DNA from: RDYZ01 sp964518905
GTDB taxonomy: Bacteria; Cyanobacteriota; Cyanobacteriia; Cyanobacteriales; Geitlerinemataceae
Length of the DNA stretch: 64,000 nucleotides
Assembly (NCBI GenBank): GCA_964518905.1
Contig: CAZFJL010000001.1
Span: forward strand, 1 to 64,000
Direction of reading: 5' to 3'
This document shows, piece by piece, positions 54,299 through 63,574 of this stretch. Position 1 is the stretch's first letter; each line of letters begins with the position of its first letter. The notes under the pieces are model-generated. The model searched no databases. It was not told the origin of the DNA and was given only the letters and a program-made list of their open reading frames with translations. The position numbers were made by a program, and so were the translations under genes.

Positions 54299-54315
54299 AG
54301 AATGATAACCATTCT
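54299..54315. promoter_or_regulatory. Zur/Fur-like palindrome in the znuA-nicO intergenic region
   Basis: AGAATG ATAAC CATTCT is a 6-5-6 inverted repeat containing GATAACCATTCTC, close to the ATGATAATNATTATCAT form used by cyanobacterial Zur. It lies 15 bp before the ATG of the DUF3299-NicO gene, overlapping its likely promoter or leader, and 128 bp before znuA. The assignment to Zur rather than Fur rests on the znuA neighbour and is inference. Confidence 0.55.
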
Positions 54316-54329
54316 CGCTAATTTTAACT

Positions 54330-56060
54330 ATGCGCCAGCTTCAAAAATACCTCTGGGCATTTGGCCTGGGATGTTTGCTCGCCCTGGTTTCGGCATATCC
54401 ATCCTGGGGTGATGCCAGTGTCCAGGATCTGCAAACCGTCACCTGGGAGGATCTCCAACCCAGTCAAAACACGACCATCGAAAGGGCCTACGAACAGCTA
54501 CCAGAGGCGCAGTTGATGGAGTTTGCCGAGTTGGTACGCCGTCAAGATGATCTGAAGCTACACAATCGCCCCGAGGATAAAGCGGAGGCCGATCGTCTGC
54601 GCGATCGCCTGATACGGCAAGGCGTGGACGTGGATAAACTGCGGGAACAGGTCGATCGTGCCAGGGCGCATCAATGGGAACAGGCGACGCAGATCAACCC
54701 CACGATCGACGATCAATTAATCAAAATCATGGGCTATTTGCTGCCGATCGAACAAACGGCAAGCAATCAGGTGAGTCGTTTTTTGCTGGTTCCCTTTGTC
54801 GGAGCCTGTATGCATGTGCCGCCCCCGCCCCCCAATCAGGTGATTTACGTTGAACCCGAGACACCGATCGATGATCCGGGCTTGTTCGCTAAAGTTTGGC
54901 TCGAAGGGACAATTCGTCAGCAGCCGTCGAGTCATGTGCTGTTCCGGGTGGATGGTGACCAGCGGGTTGATGTGAGCTATGTTCTGGATTTGACGGCGAT
55001 CGAGCCGGTTCCCTACGAAGTCATCCGCCCCGAAACTGCGCCGAATTCGTCTAGTTCGGGACCGTTCGACTGGATGAATCGTGACGGGAATTATTCCTGG
55101 TGGGAGAACATCCAGGTCAAGATTTCAGAGATGTTCACGACCACGATGACGGATATTCAGGAACGGCGATCGTGGCAGGCTCTGGCGATCGGGCTGTTCG
55201 TTTCCTTTGGCTATGGCGTGCTACACACCCTTGGCCCCGGACACGGTAAGGCCGTCATCGTGTCCTATTTCGTCGGGTCGGGCGGCAGTCTGCGGCGTGG
55301 TTTGCTGATGGGAGGACGCATTGCGGTGTTTCACGTCCTTTCGTCGATCGTCATTATTATCGTCACCGATCTCATCCTGCGTCAAACCCTCGCATCATCG
55401 CCCTTGAGCTATCTGGTGGTGCGTCTGATCAGCTATGCCGCGATCGCCGCGATCGGTGCTTGGATGCTCTGGCAAGCATTGCGATCTACATCTCAAGCCG
55501 CTCAAACGGCTTCAAACTCAATCAACCCCAGCTCCCTTGACCCCAAATCTTCCACACTGACCCCAAAAACACCCTCAATCAACCCCACAGCCAACGCCCT
55601 ACTCTATCCCAGCTTGACCGATCAAATTCAAGCCCAATCCACTCAATCAACGGCCACCCAAGACCCCAACCCGAACCGCCTGCCCGTGTGGCGACACCTC
55701 GGCGCTTGCTCCTGTCTCGCCTGCGACGAAGACAGTTCCACTGGTGGCTGGCTCTCCCTGGCGATCGGCGCGGTTCCCTGTAGTGGGGCGCTGCTGATTT
55801 TGCTCTACGGGCTGGCGAATAATATGGTGTGGATTAGCATTGCGATGGTGTTGGCGATTTCCTTTGGGATGGCCGTGACACTATCCGTGATCGGGATTGC
55901 GGCCATCTGGGGTCGCAATATTGCTGATCGTCGGTTCGCGCCCAACTCCGCGCGGCTAGAGCAGGTCACCCGCTGGGTGCGGATCGCTGGAACCGGCGTC
56001 GTCTGTGCGATCGGGGTAACACTCTTTAGCGTCACGCTGTTATCCGGCCTCTCGACCTAA
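54330..56060 (+). CDS. Fusion of periplasmic DUF3299 domain with NicO-type (RcnA/NixA-like) metal transporter
   Basis: The 576-residue protein has a signal segment (about 7-27), a periplasmic DUF3299-like domain (about 35-215, with VPFVGACMHVPPPPPNQVIYV, shown in part as PFVGACMHVPPPPPNQVIYV), then a NicO-type membrane domain with about six helices (about 285-570). The transporter motif HTLGPGHGKAVIVSYFVGSG is intact near 300-320, as is GAVPCSGALLILLYGLANN near 480. The usual His-rich loop is replaced by a long Ser/Thr/Pro/Asn linker (about 388-460) and a CSCLACDED motif. The fusion and the Zur-like site ahead of it suggest a zinc- or cobalt-linked role; the direction of transport is not certain. 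Confidence 0.85.
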   Translation: MRQLQKYLWAFGLGCLLALVSAYPSWGDASVQDLQTVTWEDLQPSQNTTIERAYEQLPEAQLMEFAELVRRQDDLKLHNRPEDKAEADRLRDRLIRQGVDVDKLREQVDRARAHQWEQATQINPTIDDQLIKIMGYLLPIEQTASNQVSRFLLVPFVGACMHVPPPPPNQVIYVEPETPIDDPGLFAKVWLEGTIRQQPSSHVLFRVDGDQRVDVSYVLDLTAIEPVPYEVIRPETAPNSSSSGPFDWMNRDGNYSWWENIQVKISEMFTTTMTDIQERRSWQALAIGLFVSFGYGVLHTLGPGHGKAVIVSYFVGSGGSLRRGLLMGGRIAVFHVLSSIVIIIVTDLILRQTLASSPLSYLVVRLISYAAIAAIGAWMLWQALRSTSQAAQTASNSINPSSLDPKSSTLTPKTPSINPTANALLYPSLTDQIQAQSTQSTATQDPNPNRLPVWRHLGACSCLACDEDSSTGGWLSLAIGAVPCSGALLILLYGLANNMVWISIAMVLAISFGMAVTLSVIGIAAIWGRNIADRRFAPNSARLEQVTRWVRIAGTGVVCAIGVTLFSVTLLSGLST

Positions 56061-57013
56061 CCCGCCCCGGACGAGTCGATCCCGTTCGCCAAATCCTGCA
56101 CGATCGCGATCGATAACCCCGTCACCCGACTGACCGTCTCGACCCCAAACTCCGCCAACATCTCCCGCGCGATCTCGATCGCCCGCGCCTCCGCTCCCTC
56201 TTCGCGCCCCTGCTCAAGCCCCTGCTCAAGCCCCTGCTCAAGTCCCTGCTCAATCCCCTGCTCAATCCCCTGCTCAATCCCCTGCTCAATCCCCTGCTTC
56301 AGACCTTCCTTAATGGCATAGCTCAGTCGTCCCTGTTCATCGAGCAGGTTCATACGCTGTTTTTCCGATAGTTCGAGTTCTGGGCGTGAGAGCTGACTTT
56401 CATTCGCAATCTCAAAGGCGGCATCAAAATCGGTGTCCAGGAGGATACCGGGAATTTCGTCCAGTTTTCCGGCCTGCTGGATGAAATAGAGCCAGCGATC
56501 GCTACGCTTGGCCAACTGTTCCGGGAGTTTGCTGATTTTGGGCAGTTCAGCGAAAATCACTTCGAGGTGATCGCTGCATCGGCGATCAGTGCCGGGTTCG
56601 AGGAGTTGGTAGCGGCTGATGGGGTGATCTGTATCGGGGAAAAGAACGAAATCGGTAATCGTCAGGGAGATCACCGGCTTGAGCGACATATAGCCCTGGC
56701 CGCGTTGAAGTTGGTTGACGTAAGCTTTCGCCGTGTTATAAATCACACGTTCCGCGAACGCTTCCACGGGCAGGATCTGCATCTCGATAATCACGATCGT
56801 CTCGTTATCAAGCACCGCCTTAACATCAAGAATGCTTTGCTTGAGGTCGTAGATCGCGGGATTTTGGTACGGATCGATAATTTCGAGGTCGGTAATCCGT
56901 GGCTCGTCGTCGTAAATGATGGCATTTAGCAAATTACGCAGGATCGGCTTGCTGCGCTCTGAAGCGAAAATGCGTTTAAAGCCAAAGTCAGTGCGTGGAT
57001 CGACGAAGCCCAT
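56057..57013 (-). CDS. Rpn/PD-(D/E)XK family putative recombination-promoting nuclease
   Basis: The 318-residue protein matches the Rpn family with the N-terminal block FVDPRTDFGFKRIFAS, LLNAIIYDDEPRITDLEIIDP and the nuclease core LDVKAVLDNETIVIIEMQI (Asp and Glu-x-Gln). A Gly-Ile/Leu-Glu-Gln tandem repeat (about 238-267) precedes an acidic C-terminal helix region. Rpn proteins cut DNA and raise recombination in tested cases. Its 3' end overlaps the convergent NicO-fusion gene by four bases. The family is often linked to mobile elements. Confidence 0.9.
   Translation of the reverse strand: MGFVDPRTDFGFKRIFASERSKPILRNLLNAIIYDDEPRITDLEIIDPYQNPAIYDLKQSILDVKAVLDNETIVIIEMQILPVEAFAERVIYNTAKAYVNQLQRGQGYMSLKPVISLTITDFVLFPDTDHPISRYQLLEPGTDRRCSDHLEVIFAELPKISKLPEQLAKRSDRWLYFIQQAGKLDEIPGILLDTDFDAAFEIANESQLSRPELELSEKQRMNLLDEQGRLSYAIKEGLKQGIEQGIEQGIEQGIEQGLEQGLEQGLEQGREEGAEARAIEIAREMLAEFGVETVSRVTGLSIAIVQDLANGIDSSGAG
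56213..56302. repeat. 12-bp tandem repeats in the Rpn gene
   Basis: About seven copies of CTGCTCAAGCCC / CTGCTCAATCCC repeat head to tail and encode the GIEQ/GLEQ series on the minus strand. Two sequence variants occur in blocks (AAGCCC then AATCCC), suggesting slippage and partial homogenisation. Copy number may vary between strains. Confidence 0.85.
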
Positions 57014-57169
57014 GATGTTTAACGACGTGAAGGAACTGAAACTGGAATCAATTTAATCTTGATTTGATCTTGGCATAACTTGATATGGGTAGAGCGAAAA
57101 GTCCGAATTTTTGAAAAAGTCGGACTTCTGGGATCGGTGATGATTTCCGGGCAATAATTTTAAATTAGA

Positions 57170-60100
57170 TTAAATGACAAAGAAATCGCTTTGATCCACC
57201 GGCGTATTGACGATCGCCAAGATTTGCCCCTGAAGGCTAATTTGAGTTTCGGTGAAATCCAAGAAACTCGGCGGGAAAATCGAATCGAGCACAAAACGAT
57301 CTTCACCCTGGACAAAGTCCGGAATCTGCATCACACCGCCACTGGTTCCCAACACGAACACATCTGCACCCGCGCCGCCGCTGAGTGTATCGTTCCCCGC
57401 GCTGCTTACTAGCGTATCGTTACCAAGATCTCCCGAAACAAAGTCAACGCCAGCACCGCCGCTTAAGCTGTCATCATCCTGACCACCGAAGAGAGAATCC
57501 GCACCTGCGCCGCCGAATAATACGTCAGACCCGGCGTTACCCACAGCAAGATCGTCGCCCACACCGCCCAGCATCAGATCCGCATCCCGATTCCCAAACA
57601 GTGTATCGTTACCCCGGCCGCCATCGATCGTGTCGTTGCCCTGTCCGCCGTAGAGCGTATCGTCGCCCGCACCGCCGAGTAACGAATCCTGACCGGCATT
57701 GCTGGTGAGGAGGTCATTGCCCGCACCGCCGTTGAGGGTGTCGCGATCGAGATCGTTGGCTACTACACCACCGTTACCGCCCACTAGCGTATCGTCCCCG
57801 GCTCCACCGTCGAGAACGTCGTTATTGCGATTGCCCCAGAGGAAATCGTCACCATCGGCACCAATCAGCGTATCGTCTTCCCGTCCGGCCACCAGTACAT
57901 CGTTGCCCGCGCCGCCGTTCATCAGATCCTCGCCCTGGTTCCCGCCTAAGATGTCGTCACCGGCATTCCCCTGAATCGTGTCACTGCCGCCGCGACCAAG
58001 GATAATATTGTCTTCGTCGTTCCCCACGAGCCGATCGCCGTCGTCCGTGCCGATGATCGGAATCGAGCCGTCGAGTAAATCACTGAGGCGAACATCCTCA
58101 AATCCGGCGGGTAAATCGTTACCGCCGAACTGGTTGCGAATGCTGCTGACAAGATCCTCAAGGGCTGCATTACTCGATACCGCTCGCTGTAGCTGGTCGG
58201 TGACGTTGCCTAAGATGACGGTTTGCAGTGCGGCCACCTGGTTCAGAAGAGCGCCTCCCTCGCTGGTGTTCACGAGGGCATCGACGCGAGCGTTGGCCGT
58301 CGCGAGGATGGTCGAAATTTGTGGCGTGAGGCTGTTTGCGGTGGTTGCGTCGAAGCTCTCGTCTTGCGCGGCGATCGCCTCCGAAACTTCTAGCGCTAGC
58401 CCTTGAACGTCTGCGGTGGTAGCGAGGTTAATGCTAGCGCCGGTTTTGATGCGATCGACCAAAGCGGTGAGCGTCACATCAGCCACGCTGGCAATATCCA
58501 GCTCGCTCGCACCGGAAAGCAGACCCGCGATCGCCGTAATTGAGTTTTGTACTTTCACCATCGCGCCGAGGGTCGCGGCTCCGTCGGGCTGGGTGGCGTC
58601 CGTCGCGGCGATGGGGTCAAGGTTGGCGATCGGGGTTCCGCTGGGCAGTCCCAGGGCTTGTGCGACCTGACGATTCGCGGTTTCGAGATCGGTTCCGTTG
58701 CCCACCAGTTCCGTGACCAAGCTGGTGAGGAGCGTCACCACATCGGAGTCGGGCGTGGATTTGACGGGCGTTTCGAGCGGTAAACCGGTCGCCGTATCCA
58801 CTCCGCCGATCGCGACGATTTGGCCTTCGTTGGGATCGATCCGGCCATTGCCATTTTTATCAAAGGTGGTGAAGTCGATATCCAGCTCGTAGCGGCCCGT
58901 GTCGTCGCTCGTGGCGACGGGTTCGGTCGGATCGAGAACGCCATTTTTATTGGCATCGAGAAAAACTTGACTGTTGGCAATGTAGCCGTCCACCACAAAG
59001 CCCGACTGATTGACGCGGCTGAAGGGGATGACTTCCCCCACGCTATTGCCGTCGCTGTCTGTGGCGATGAACATCAGGCGCAGGAAGCCCGAATCGGCAT
59101 CATCGGCAACGTCCAGGCGACGGTTTTCCGCGTCAAAGGTCAGCCATTCGGGGAGGGGCTGCGCAACGGCGTCAATGTTGGTGATGACATAGGCGTTGCT
59201 GTTCCAGTCCCAGCGAGCATATTGATAAAAGTTGGCGCCGACTTGCGCCACGGAATAGGTAATATCGCCGCCTTCTGGATCGGTGTAGGAGTCGGCGGCA
59301 AAACTGGGGTCGTTGCCAAATTTCCAGTTAAAGGCTTGCGATCGAATGGATTTTTGGGCGATCGGCAAGTCCGTATCCACCACTGGAACATAAAAGGATG
59401 TGGAACTCGACGCGCCTGCGGTGTCCGTGGCGATCAGCTGCACGCGCGACTTTTGATAATACTCGTTCCAATTTTGTGCCATATCCCCGGCCAGCGGCGT
59501 CCCGGAGAGCGTCCGCGTTTCTGGGTCGAACACCATCCAGTCCGGCGCGATCGCGCTGTAGGTGATCACATCCCCGTCGTCTTCATCGCGGAAGGTGTCT
59601 TCCGGAATCGTCAGGCTAAAGGGCGTGTCGATCGCTGCCGTGACGCGATAGCTCAGGACGCCATCAAGCTGCGGCGGATCATTCACATCCGTCAGATCCA
59701 CCACAAAGGTTTGCGCCACCGTACCAAAGGGCGCATCGGTCTCAGTCGCCTCGACGGTCACTTGATGGCGGATCTGTTCCTCATAGTTCAGTCGTCCCCA
59801 GTAGCCGTTCGCCACCACCAACTGATCGCCATCGACCCGGAAGCGTCCCCCGGCACTGTCGAGCAAGCGGTAGGAATGTTCGCCGCCGTCGGGGTCGATG
59901 GTGTTGAGGTCGCCGACCACATCGCCCCAGACGCTATTCTCTGCGATCGAGCCATTGCTGAGTTCGATGCCCGTCGGTGCCGCGTTATTGTGAATCGTGA
60001 TTTCAATTTCGCCCACAACACCGGCCACATAACCACTGGCTGCATTCACCGCTGAGATTTCGAGGATGGCCGTTTCGGGCGTGTCGTTAAGGTTGTCACG

Positions 60101-61402
60101 TGCCGCCTGTAGCGTCACCACCTGGGTTAATTCTGTGGTGTTGGCTAAAAACGTGACGGTGGTGGTACTGAGGCTAAAATCAGCATCTGTGGCGCTGCTG
60201 TCCGGCTTCACCGCGAGGGTGATTTCAACATCGCGCGTCGGCACTTGATTGAGGGAAATGGGAACTTCTAACCGATCGCCTTCCTTAACAAAGGTGGTGG
60301 CAGCATCAAAGTTGACCACACCGTCTACTTGATCAAACTCGTTCAGCAGAATATTAACGGTATTGCCCGACAGGACGGCCAGATCGGGGCGATTATCCTG
60401 ATTGAAATCACCCACCTGTAGCTGTCCAGATAGGCCGGTGGCGATCGTCTCGGAGGCGACAAACTCACCGTTGCCATTGCCAAACAGCATCGTGATCCCA
60501 GAACTGGAGGCGATCGCCAGATCGGTGAAGGTATCGCCATTAAAATCAGCGCTCGCCCCTGCGAGGACTCCCGAGATTGGCGTACTGAAAGCATCCACCC
60601 CATTAAAGCCATTGCCGGTGCTGATCTGCGTCTTCACGCCAGTGGAACCGCTGACGAGAGCCAAATCAATCAGGCTATCGCTATTAAAGTTTCCGGGAAT
60701 AACGGCTCCACTACCGCCAAACGATTCGTTAGCAATTTCGGTTTCACTGGTCAAACTGGGGGGAGTGCCGCCCGTGATCACCGAGGCGATCGTCAACTGT
60801 GAAAATTGCCCTCCCGTGAAGTTATAAGTGTTCGAGAGCGCAATGAGATCCGTGGTTGTGTCTCCAGATACCTGGGAAGCCACTAGCGAAAAAACAGAAT
60901 TTTCTTGCCCCCGTCCTGCACCTGACCCCTTCTCGTAAAGATCGACCGCCGACGTGGTGAAGCCCCCGGCACCGTCACCAAATAGCAGATCGATCGATGT
61001 CCCAAACCCAACGGACGCCAAATCGGCATTGCCATCACCATTGAAGTCGCCGGTAACAAACGTGCGACCACCAAACCCGCCACTATTCAGACTAATCGAC
61101 CCGGAGGTTGCACCGAAGCCACCGTCACCATCTCCCGAAAATAGCGAGATATTCCGCCCCGATCGCACGGCTAGATCCGGCACACCATCACCATCAAAGT
61201 CCGCGATCGCTCCCTCGCCCGAAAGATCCACGCTGCTCGTCACTTCCGAAAAACTCAGAGCTGTTCCCCCATCATTCCGCAGCACAGCGACCTGACTACC
61301 GCCAATAATCAGAACATCATCCAGACCATCTTGATCAAAGTCATTAATATGAATGCGATCGCCGGACGTTGAGATATTGAACGAATTCGGGTTAGAAAAC
61401 AT
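57170..61402 (-). CDS. Giant secreted FG-GAP / Calx-beta / cadherin-like / RTX calcium-binding protein
   Basis: The 1410-residue protein has N-terminal FG-GAP (VCBS) beta-propeller repeats (about 1-350, DFDGDGVPDLAV, DFNGDGNADLAS, DFNQDNRPDLAV), a Calx-beta-type domain (about 355-470), cadherin-like and dystroglycan-type Ig domains (about 475-760), a segment with FLDANKNGVLDPTEPVA (dockerin-like Ca site), a helical region (about 900-1120), and C-terminal hemolysin-type RTX nonapeptide repeats (about 1125-1360, many GGxGxDxLxG). There is no N-terminal Sec signal, and RTX ends favour type I secretion. It is a likely surface or released calcium-dependent adhesin or S-layer-type protein. Confidence 0.9.
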   Translation of the reverse strand: MFSNPNSFNISTSGDRIHINDFDQDGLDDVLIIGGSQVAVLRNDGGTALSFSEVTSSVDLSGEGAIADFDGDGVPDLAVRSGRNISLFSGDGDGGFGATSGSISLNSGGFGGRTFVTGDFNGDGNADLASVGFGTSIDLLFGDGAGGFTTSAVDLYEKGSGAGRGQENSVFSLVASQVSGDTTTDLIALSNTYNFTGGQFSQLTIASVITGGTPPSLTSETEIANESFGGSGAVIPGNFNSDSLIDLALVSGSTGVKTQISTGNGFNGVDAFSTPISGVLAGASADFNGDTFTDLAIASSSGITMLFGNGNGEFVASETIATGLSGQLQVGDFNQDNRPDLAVLSGNTVNILLNEFDQVDGVVNFDAATTFVKEGDRLEVPISLNQVPTRDVEITLAVKPDSSATDADFSLSTTTVTFLANTTELTQVVTLQAARDNLNDTPETAILEISAVNAASGYVAGVVGEIEITIHNNAAPTGIELSNGSIAENSVWGDVVGDLNTIDPDGGEHSYRLLDSAGGRFRVDGDQLVVANGYWGRLNYEEQIRHQVTVEATETDAPFGTVAQTFVVDLTDVNDPPQLDGVLSYRVTAAIDTPFSLTIPEDTFRDEDDGDVITYSAIAPDWMVFDPETRTLSGTPLAGDMAQNWNEYYQKSRVQLIATDTAGASSSTSFYVPVVDTDLPIAQKSIRSQAFNWKFGNDPSFAADSYTDPEGGDITYSVAQVGANFYQYARWDWNSNAYVITNIDAVAQPLPEWLTFDAENRRLDVADDADSGFLRLMFIATDSDGNSVGEVIPFSRVNQSGFVVDGYIANSQVFLDANKNGVLDPTEPVATSDDTGRYELDIDFTTFDKNGNGRIDPNEGQIVAIGGVDTATGLPLETPVKSTPDSDVVTLLTSLVTELVGNGTDLETANRQVAQALGLPSGTPIANLDPIAATDATQPDGAATLGAMVKVQNSITAIAGLLSGASELDIASVADVTLTALVDRIKTGASINLATTADVQGLALEVSEAIAAQDESFDATTANSLTPQISTILATANARVDALVNTSEGGALLNQVAALQTVILGNVTDQLQRAVSSNAALEDLVSSIRNQFGGNDLPAGFEDVRLSDLLDGSIPIIGTDDGDRLVGNDEDNIILGRGGSDTIQGNAGDDILGGNQGEDLMNGGAGNDVLVAGREDDTLIGADGDDFLWGNRNNDVLDGGAGDDTLVGGNGGVVANDLDRDTLNGGAGNDLLTSNAGQDSLLGGAGDDTLYGGQGNDTIDGGRGNDTLFGNRDADLMLGGVGDDLAVGNAGSDVLFGGAGADSLFGGQDDDSLSGGAGVDFVSGDLGNDTLVSSAGNDTLSGGAGADVFVLGTSGGVMQIPDFVQGEDRFVLDSIFPPSFLDFTETQISLQGQILAIVNTPVDQSDFFVI

Positions 61403-61801
61403 GACGTGTTCTGGGGGGATGGGTGAATCGAATGTCGCGCGGTGGTATTGCGGCCAAGCGTTAAAAGCAGCACGGTTTCATCATGGCGGGTGCGAACGCG
61501 AAACTACACGTTTTGCAATGCATCTTTAGTCTTGTGTCGTGGGTGACGTGCCGAAAGTTCTGATCGCGCTTCAACTTCACTCAGAGACCAACATCAAAAC
61601 CCACAAGAAAACGCCCCGATCATTGAACGATCGAAGCGCTTCACTGAGATGTTGACGTGATAACAATTCTCTAAAGTCGCGAGATAACTTGTATCTTCTG
61701 TCGTTGAGCTTTCGCCCTTTAAGATTGGGGCTAAAGCCCAACTACGTCTAGAAGAGATGTCGCGATGGTTTTAAGAATTGGTATTAGACATTCAGCGAAC
61801 T
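61403..61801. other. Intergenic region between the RTX gene and thiC
   Basis: About 400 bp without a supported gene. A hairpin TTGGGGC TAAA GCCCAA (61725-61741) of the common GGGCTAAAGCCC type lies 61 bp past the thiC stop and may end its transcript. The RTX gene's promoter must be near 61403-61500 on the minus strand. A GATCATTGAACGATC palindrome lies near 61618-61632. Confidence 0.5.
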
Positions 61802-63193
61802 CTATTTCGCCGCAACGAGATCTCGTTTCGCTTCATCAGTCGCCAAGAACTTCTCCAGCTCCGTCAACTGATCCGCATCAACCTTGGTTTGCATCGGGCA
61901 GAACTTGGGGCCACACATCGAGCAGAACTCAGCGGTTTTGTAAATATCTGCCGGGAGTGTCTCATCGTGATACTCACGGGCACGCTCTGGATCAAGCGAT
62001 AGCTCGAACTGCTTGTTCCAGTCGAAGTTGTAGCGTGCTGCCGATAGCTCATCATCACGATCGCGAGCGCCGGGACGACGGCGAGCAATATCCGCCGCGT
62101 GCGCTGCGATTTTGTAAGCGATCAAGCCATTGCGAACATCCTCAGCATTCGGCAAACCGAGGTGTTCCTTCGGTGTGACGTAGCAGAGCATCGCCGTACC
62201 GTGCCAGCCCGCAACGGCTGCGCCGATCGCGCTCGTAATGTGGTCGTAACCGGGCGCAATGTCGGTCACCAAGGGGCCAAGCACATAGAACGGTGCTTCG
62301 CTGCACTCTTCCATCTGCTTTTTGACGTTGAACTCGATTTGGTCGAGCGGCACGTGGCCGGGGCCTTCGACCATGACTTGCACGTCATGTTCCCAGGCGC
62401 GGCGCGTCAGTTGACCGAGGGTTTTGAGTTCGGCCAGTTGCGCGTCATCGGATGCGTCGTGGGTGCAGCCCGGACGCAGAGAATCACCGAGGCTGAACGA
62501 CACATCGTACTTTTTAAAGATTTCGATGATGTCATCGAAATGCGTATACAGCGGGTTTTGCTTGTGGTGGTGCAGCATCCAGCGGGCGATGATACCACCA
62601 CCGCGCGAGACAATGCCCGTGATCCGGTTTTTCACCAACGGCAAATGCTCAATGAGAATCCCCGCGTGGATCGTCATGTAATCGACGCCCTGTTGCGCGT
62701 GCTTCTCGATGATGTGCAGGAAGTCTTGCGCTGTGAGATCTTCGATGTTGCCGTGGACGCTTTCGAGGGCTTGGTAGATCGGTACAGTGCCGATCGGAAT
62801 CGGCGAAGCACCGATAATCGCCGTACGAATTTCGTCCAGGTTACCGCCACCGGTGGAGAGATCCATCAGCGTGTCCGCGCCGTACTTCACCGCGAGTTCG
62901 AGCTTGGCGACCTCTTCCGTGATGTCGGAACTGTTCGGCGACGCACCAATATTGGCGTTAACCTTGCACTTCGAGGCAATCCCGATCGCCATTGGCTCCA
63001 GATTCGGGTGATTGATATTCGCAGGAATAATCATTCGACCGCGAGCCACTTCATCGCGAATTAGCTCCTCCGGCAGGTTTTCACGTTTTGCCACATAGGC
63101 CATCTCTTCCGTGATGACGCCCTGACGTGCGTAGTGCATTTGCGACACATTCGCCTGACCACTACGCTTGGCGATCCATTCAGTACGCAACAT
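61802..63193 (-). CDS. thiC: Phosphomethylpyrimidine synthase
   Basis: From the ATG at 63193 the 463-residue radical-SAM enzyme converts AIR to HMP-phosphate in thiamine synthesis, in the cytoplasm. Motifs are NVSQMHYARQGVITEEMAYVA (family N-terminus, given in part), LMDLSTGGGNLDEIR, VDYMTIHAG, SLGDSLRPGC, MVEGPGHVPLDQI and the C-terminal [4Fe-4S] cluster-binding CSMCGPKFCPMQ near 420-430. A TTG two codons upstream is possible. Transcription or translation is governed by the TPP riboswitch immediately upstream. Confidence 0.97.
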   Translation of the reverse strand: MLRTEWIAKRSGQANVSQMHYARQGVITEEMAYVAKRENLPEELIRDEVARGRMIIPANINHPNLEPMAIGIASKCKVNANIGASPNSSDITEEVAKLELAVKYGADTLMDLSTGGGNLDEIRTAIIGASPIPIGTVPIYQALESVHGNIEDLTAQDFLHIIEKHAQQGVDYMTIHAGILIEHLPLVKNRITGIVSRGGGIIARWMLHHHKQNPLYTHFDDIIEIFKKYDVSFSLGDSLRPGCTHDASDDAQLAELKTLGQLTRRAWEHDVQVMVEGPGHVPLDQIEFNVKKQMEECSEAPFYVLGPLVTDIAPGYDHITSAIGAAVAGWHGTAMLCYVTPKEHLGLPNAEDVRNGLIAYKIAAHAADIARRRPGARDRDDELSAARYNFDWNKQFELSLDPERAREYHDETLPADIYKTAEFCSMCGPKFCPMQTKVDADQLTELEKFLATDEAKRDLVAAK

Positions 63194-63215
63194 ACTCAAA
63201 ATATCCTCGATAAAC

Positions 63216-63292
63216 AGCTTCCCTCCGCCGGTACTAACCGGACTCAGGTTCCAAGGGTGTTTCTCAGCTCGATTGATCGAGCACCCCTAGCT
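63216..63292 (-). ncRNA. TPP riboswitch (THI element) controlling thiC
   Basis: On the minus strand the leader has the conserved TPP aptamer parts in order: AGGGGTGCTC at the P1/P2 base, GCTGAGAAACACCC, CTTGGAACCTGAGTCCGG, then TTAGTACCGGCGGAGGGAAG. The ligand-contact CUGAGA and ACCCUU/GAACCUGA signature boxes are intact. It ends 22 bp before the thiC ATG, leaving GAGGAT just before the start as the possible sequestered ribosome-binding site, so control is probably at translation initiation. Thiamine pyrophosphate binding is expected to lower ThiC synthesis. Confidence 0.95.
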
Positions 63293-63574
63293 TAGTTGGA
63301 TATTGTATCGCAGATATTTAATCCTGCTTGTCTAATCTTTAAAACTACAAAAAAACAATTTTCGTCAACCTCTAGAGACAAGGTTAAAGATGATCTCGTG
63401 ATGTGAGCATGGATCAAATAATCCTGGAACACCAAAGACCAACGCCTGTTGCTCACCTATTCTAAAAATCTTAGGGGATATTTTTTTACAAAAGTCTATA
63501 ATTCTCTACTTTTCAAGTTTTAAGTTCAAACTTTACTCAGTCTCAAAACTATTAGATTAGGGCTGATTGCTATT
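63293..63574. other. AT-rich gap upstream of the thiC riboswitch
   Basis: About 280 bp of unusually AT-rich sequence with no gene. It should contain the thiC promoter on the minus strand. Several A/T runs (63347-63360, 63483-63500) stand out against the GC-rich surroundings. No further RNA motif was recognised. Confidence 0.4.

Noticed and set aside
56213..56302. A possible CRISPR-like array
   Set aside because: Repeats are 12 bp, contiguous, without spacers and in frame with the Rpn protein.
58820..60055. A 411-residue plus-strand frame opposite the RTX gene
   Set aside because: It is antisense to a clear FG-GAP/RTX gene and has no domain of its own.
62099..63064. A 321-residue plus-strand frame opposite thiC
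   Set aside because: Antisense to a highly conserved essential gene with no recognised motif.
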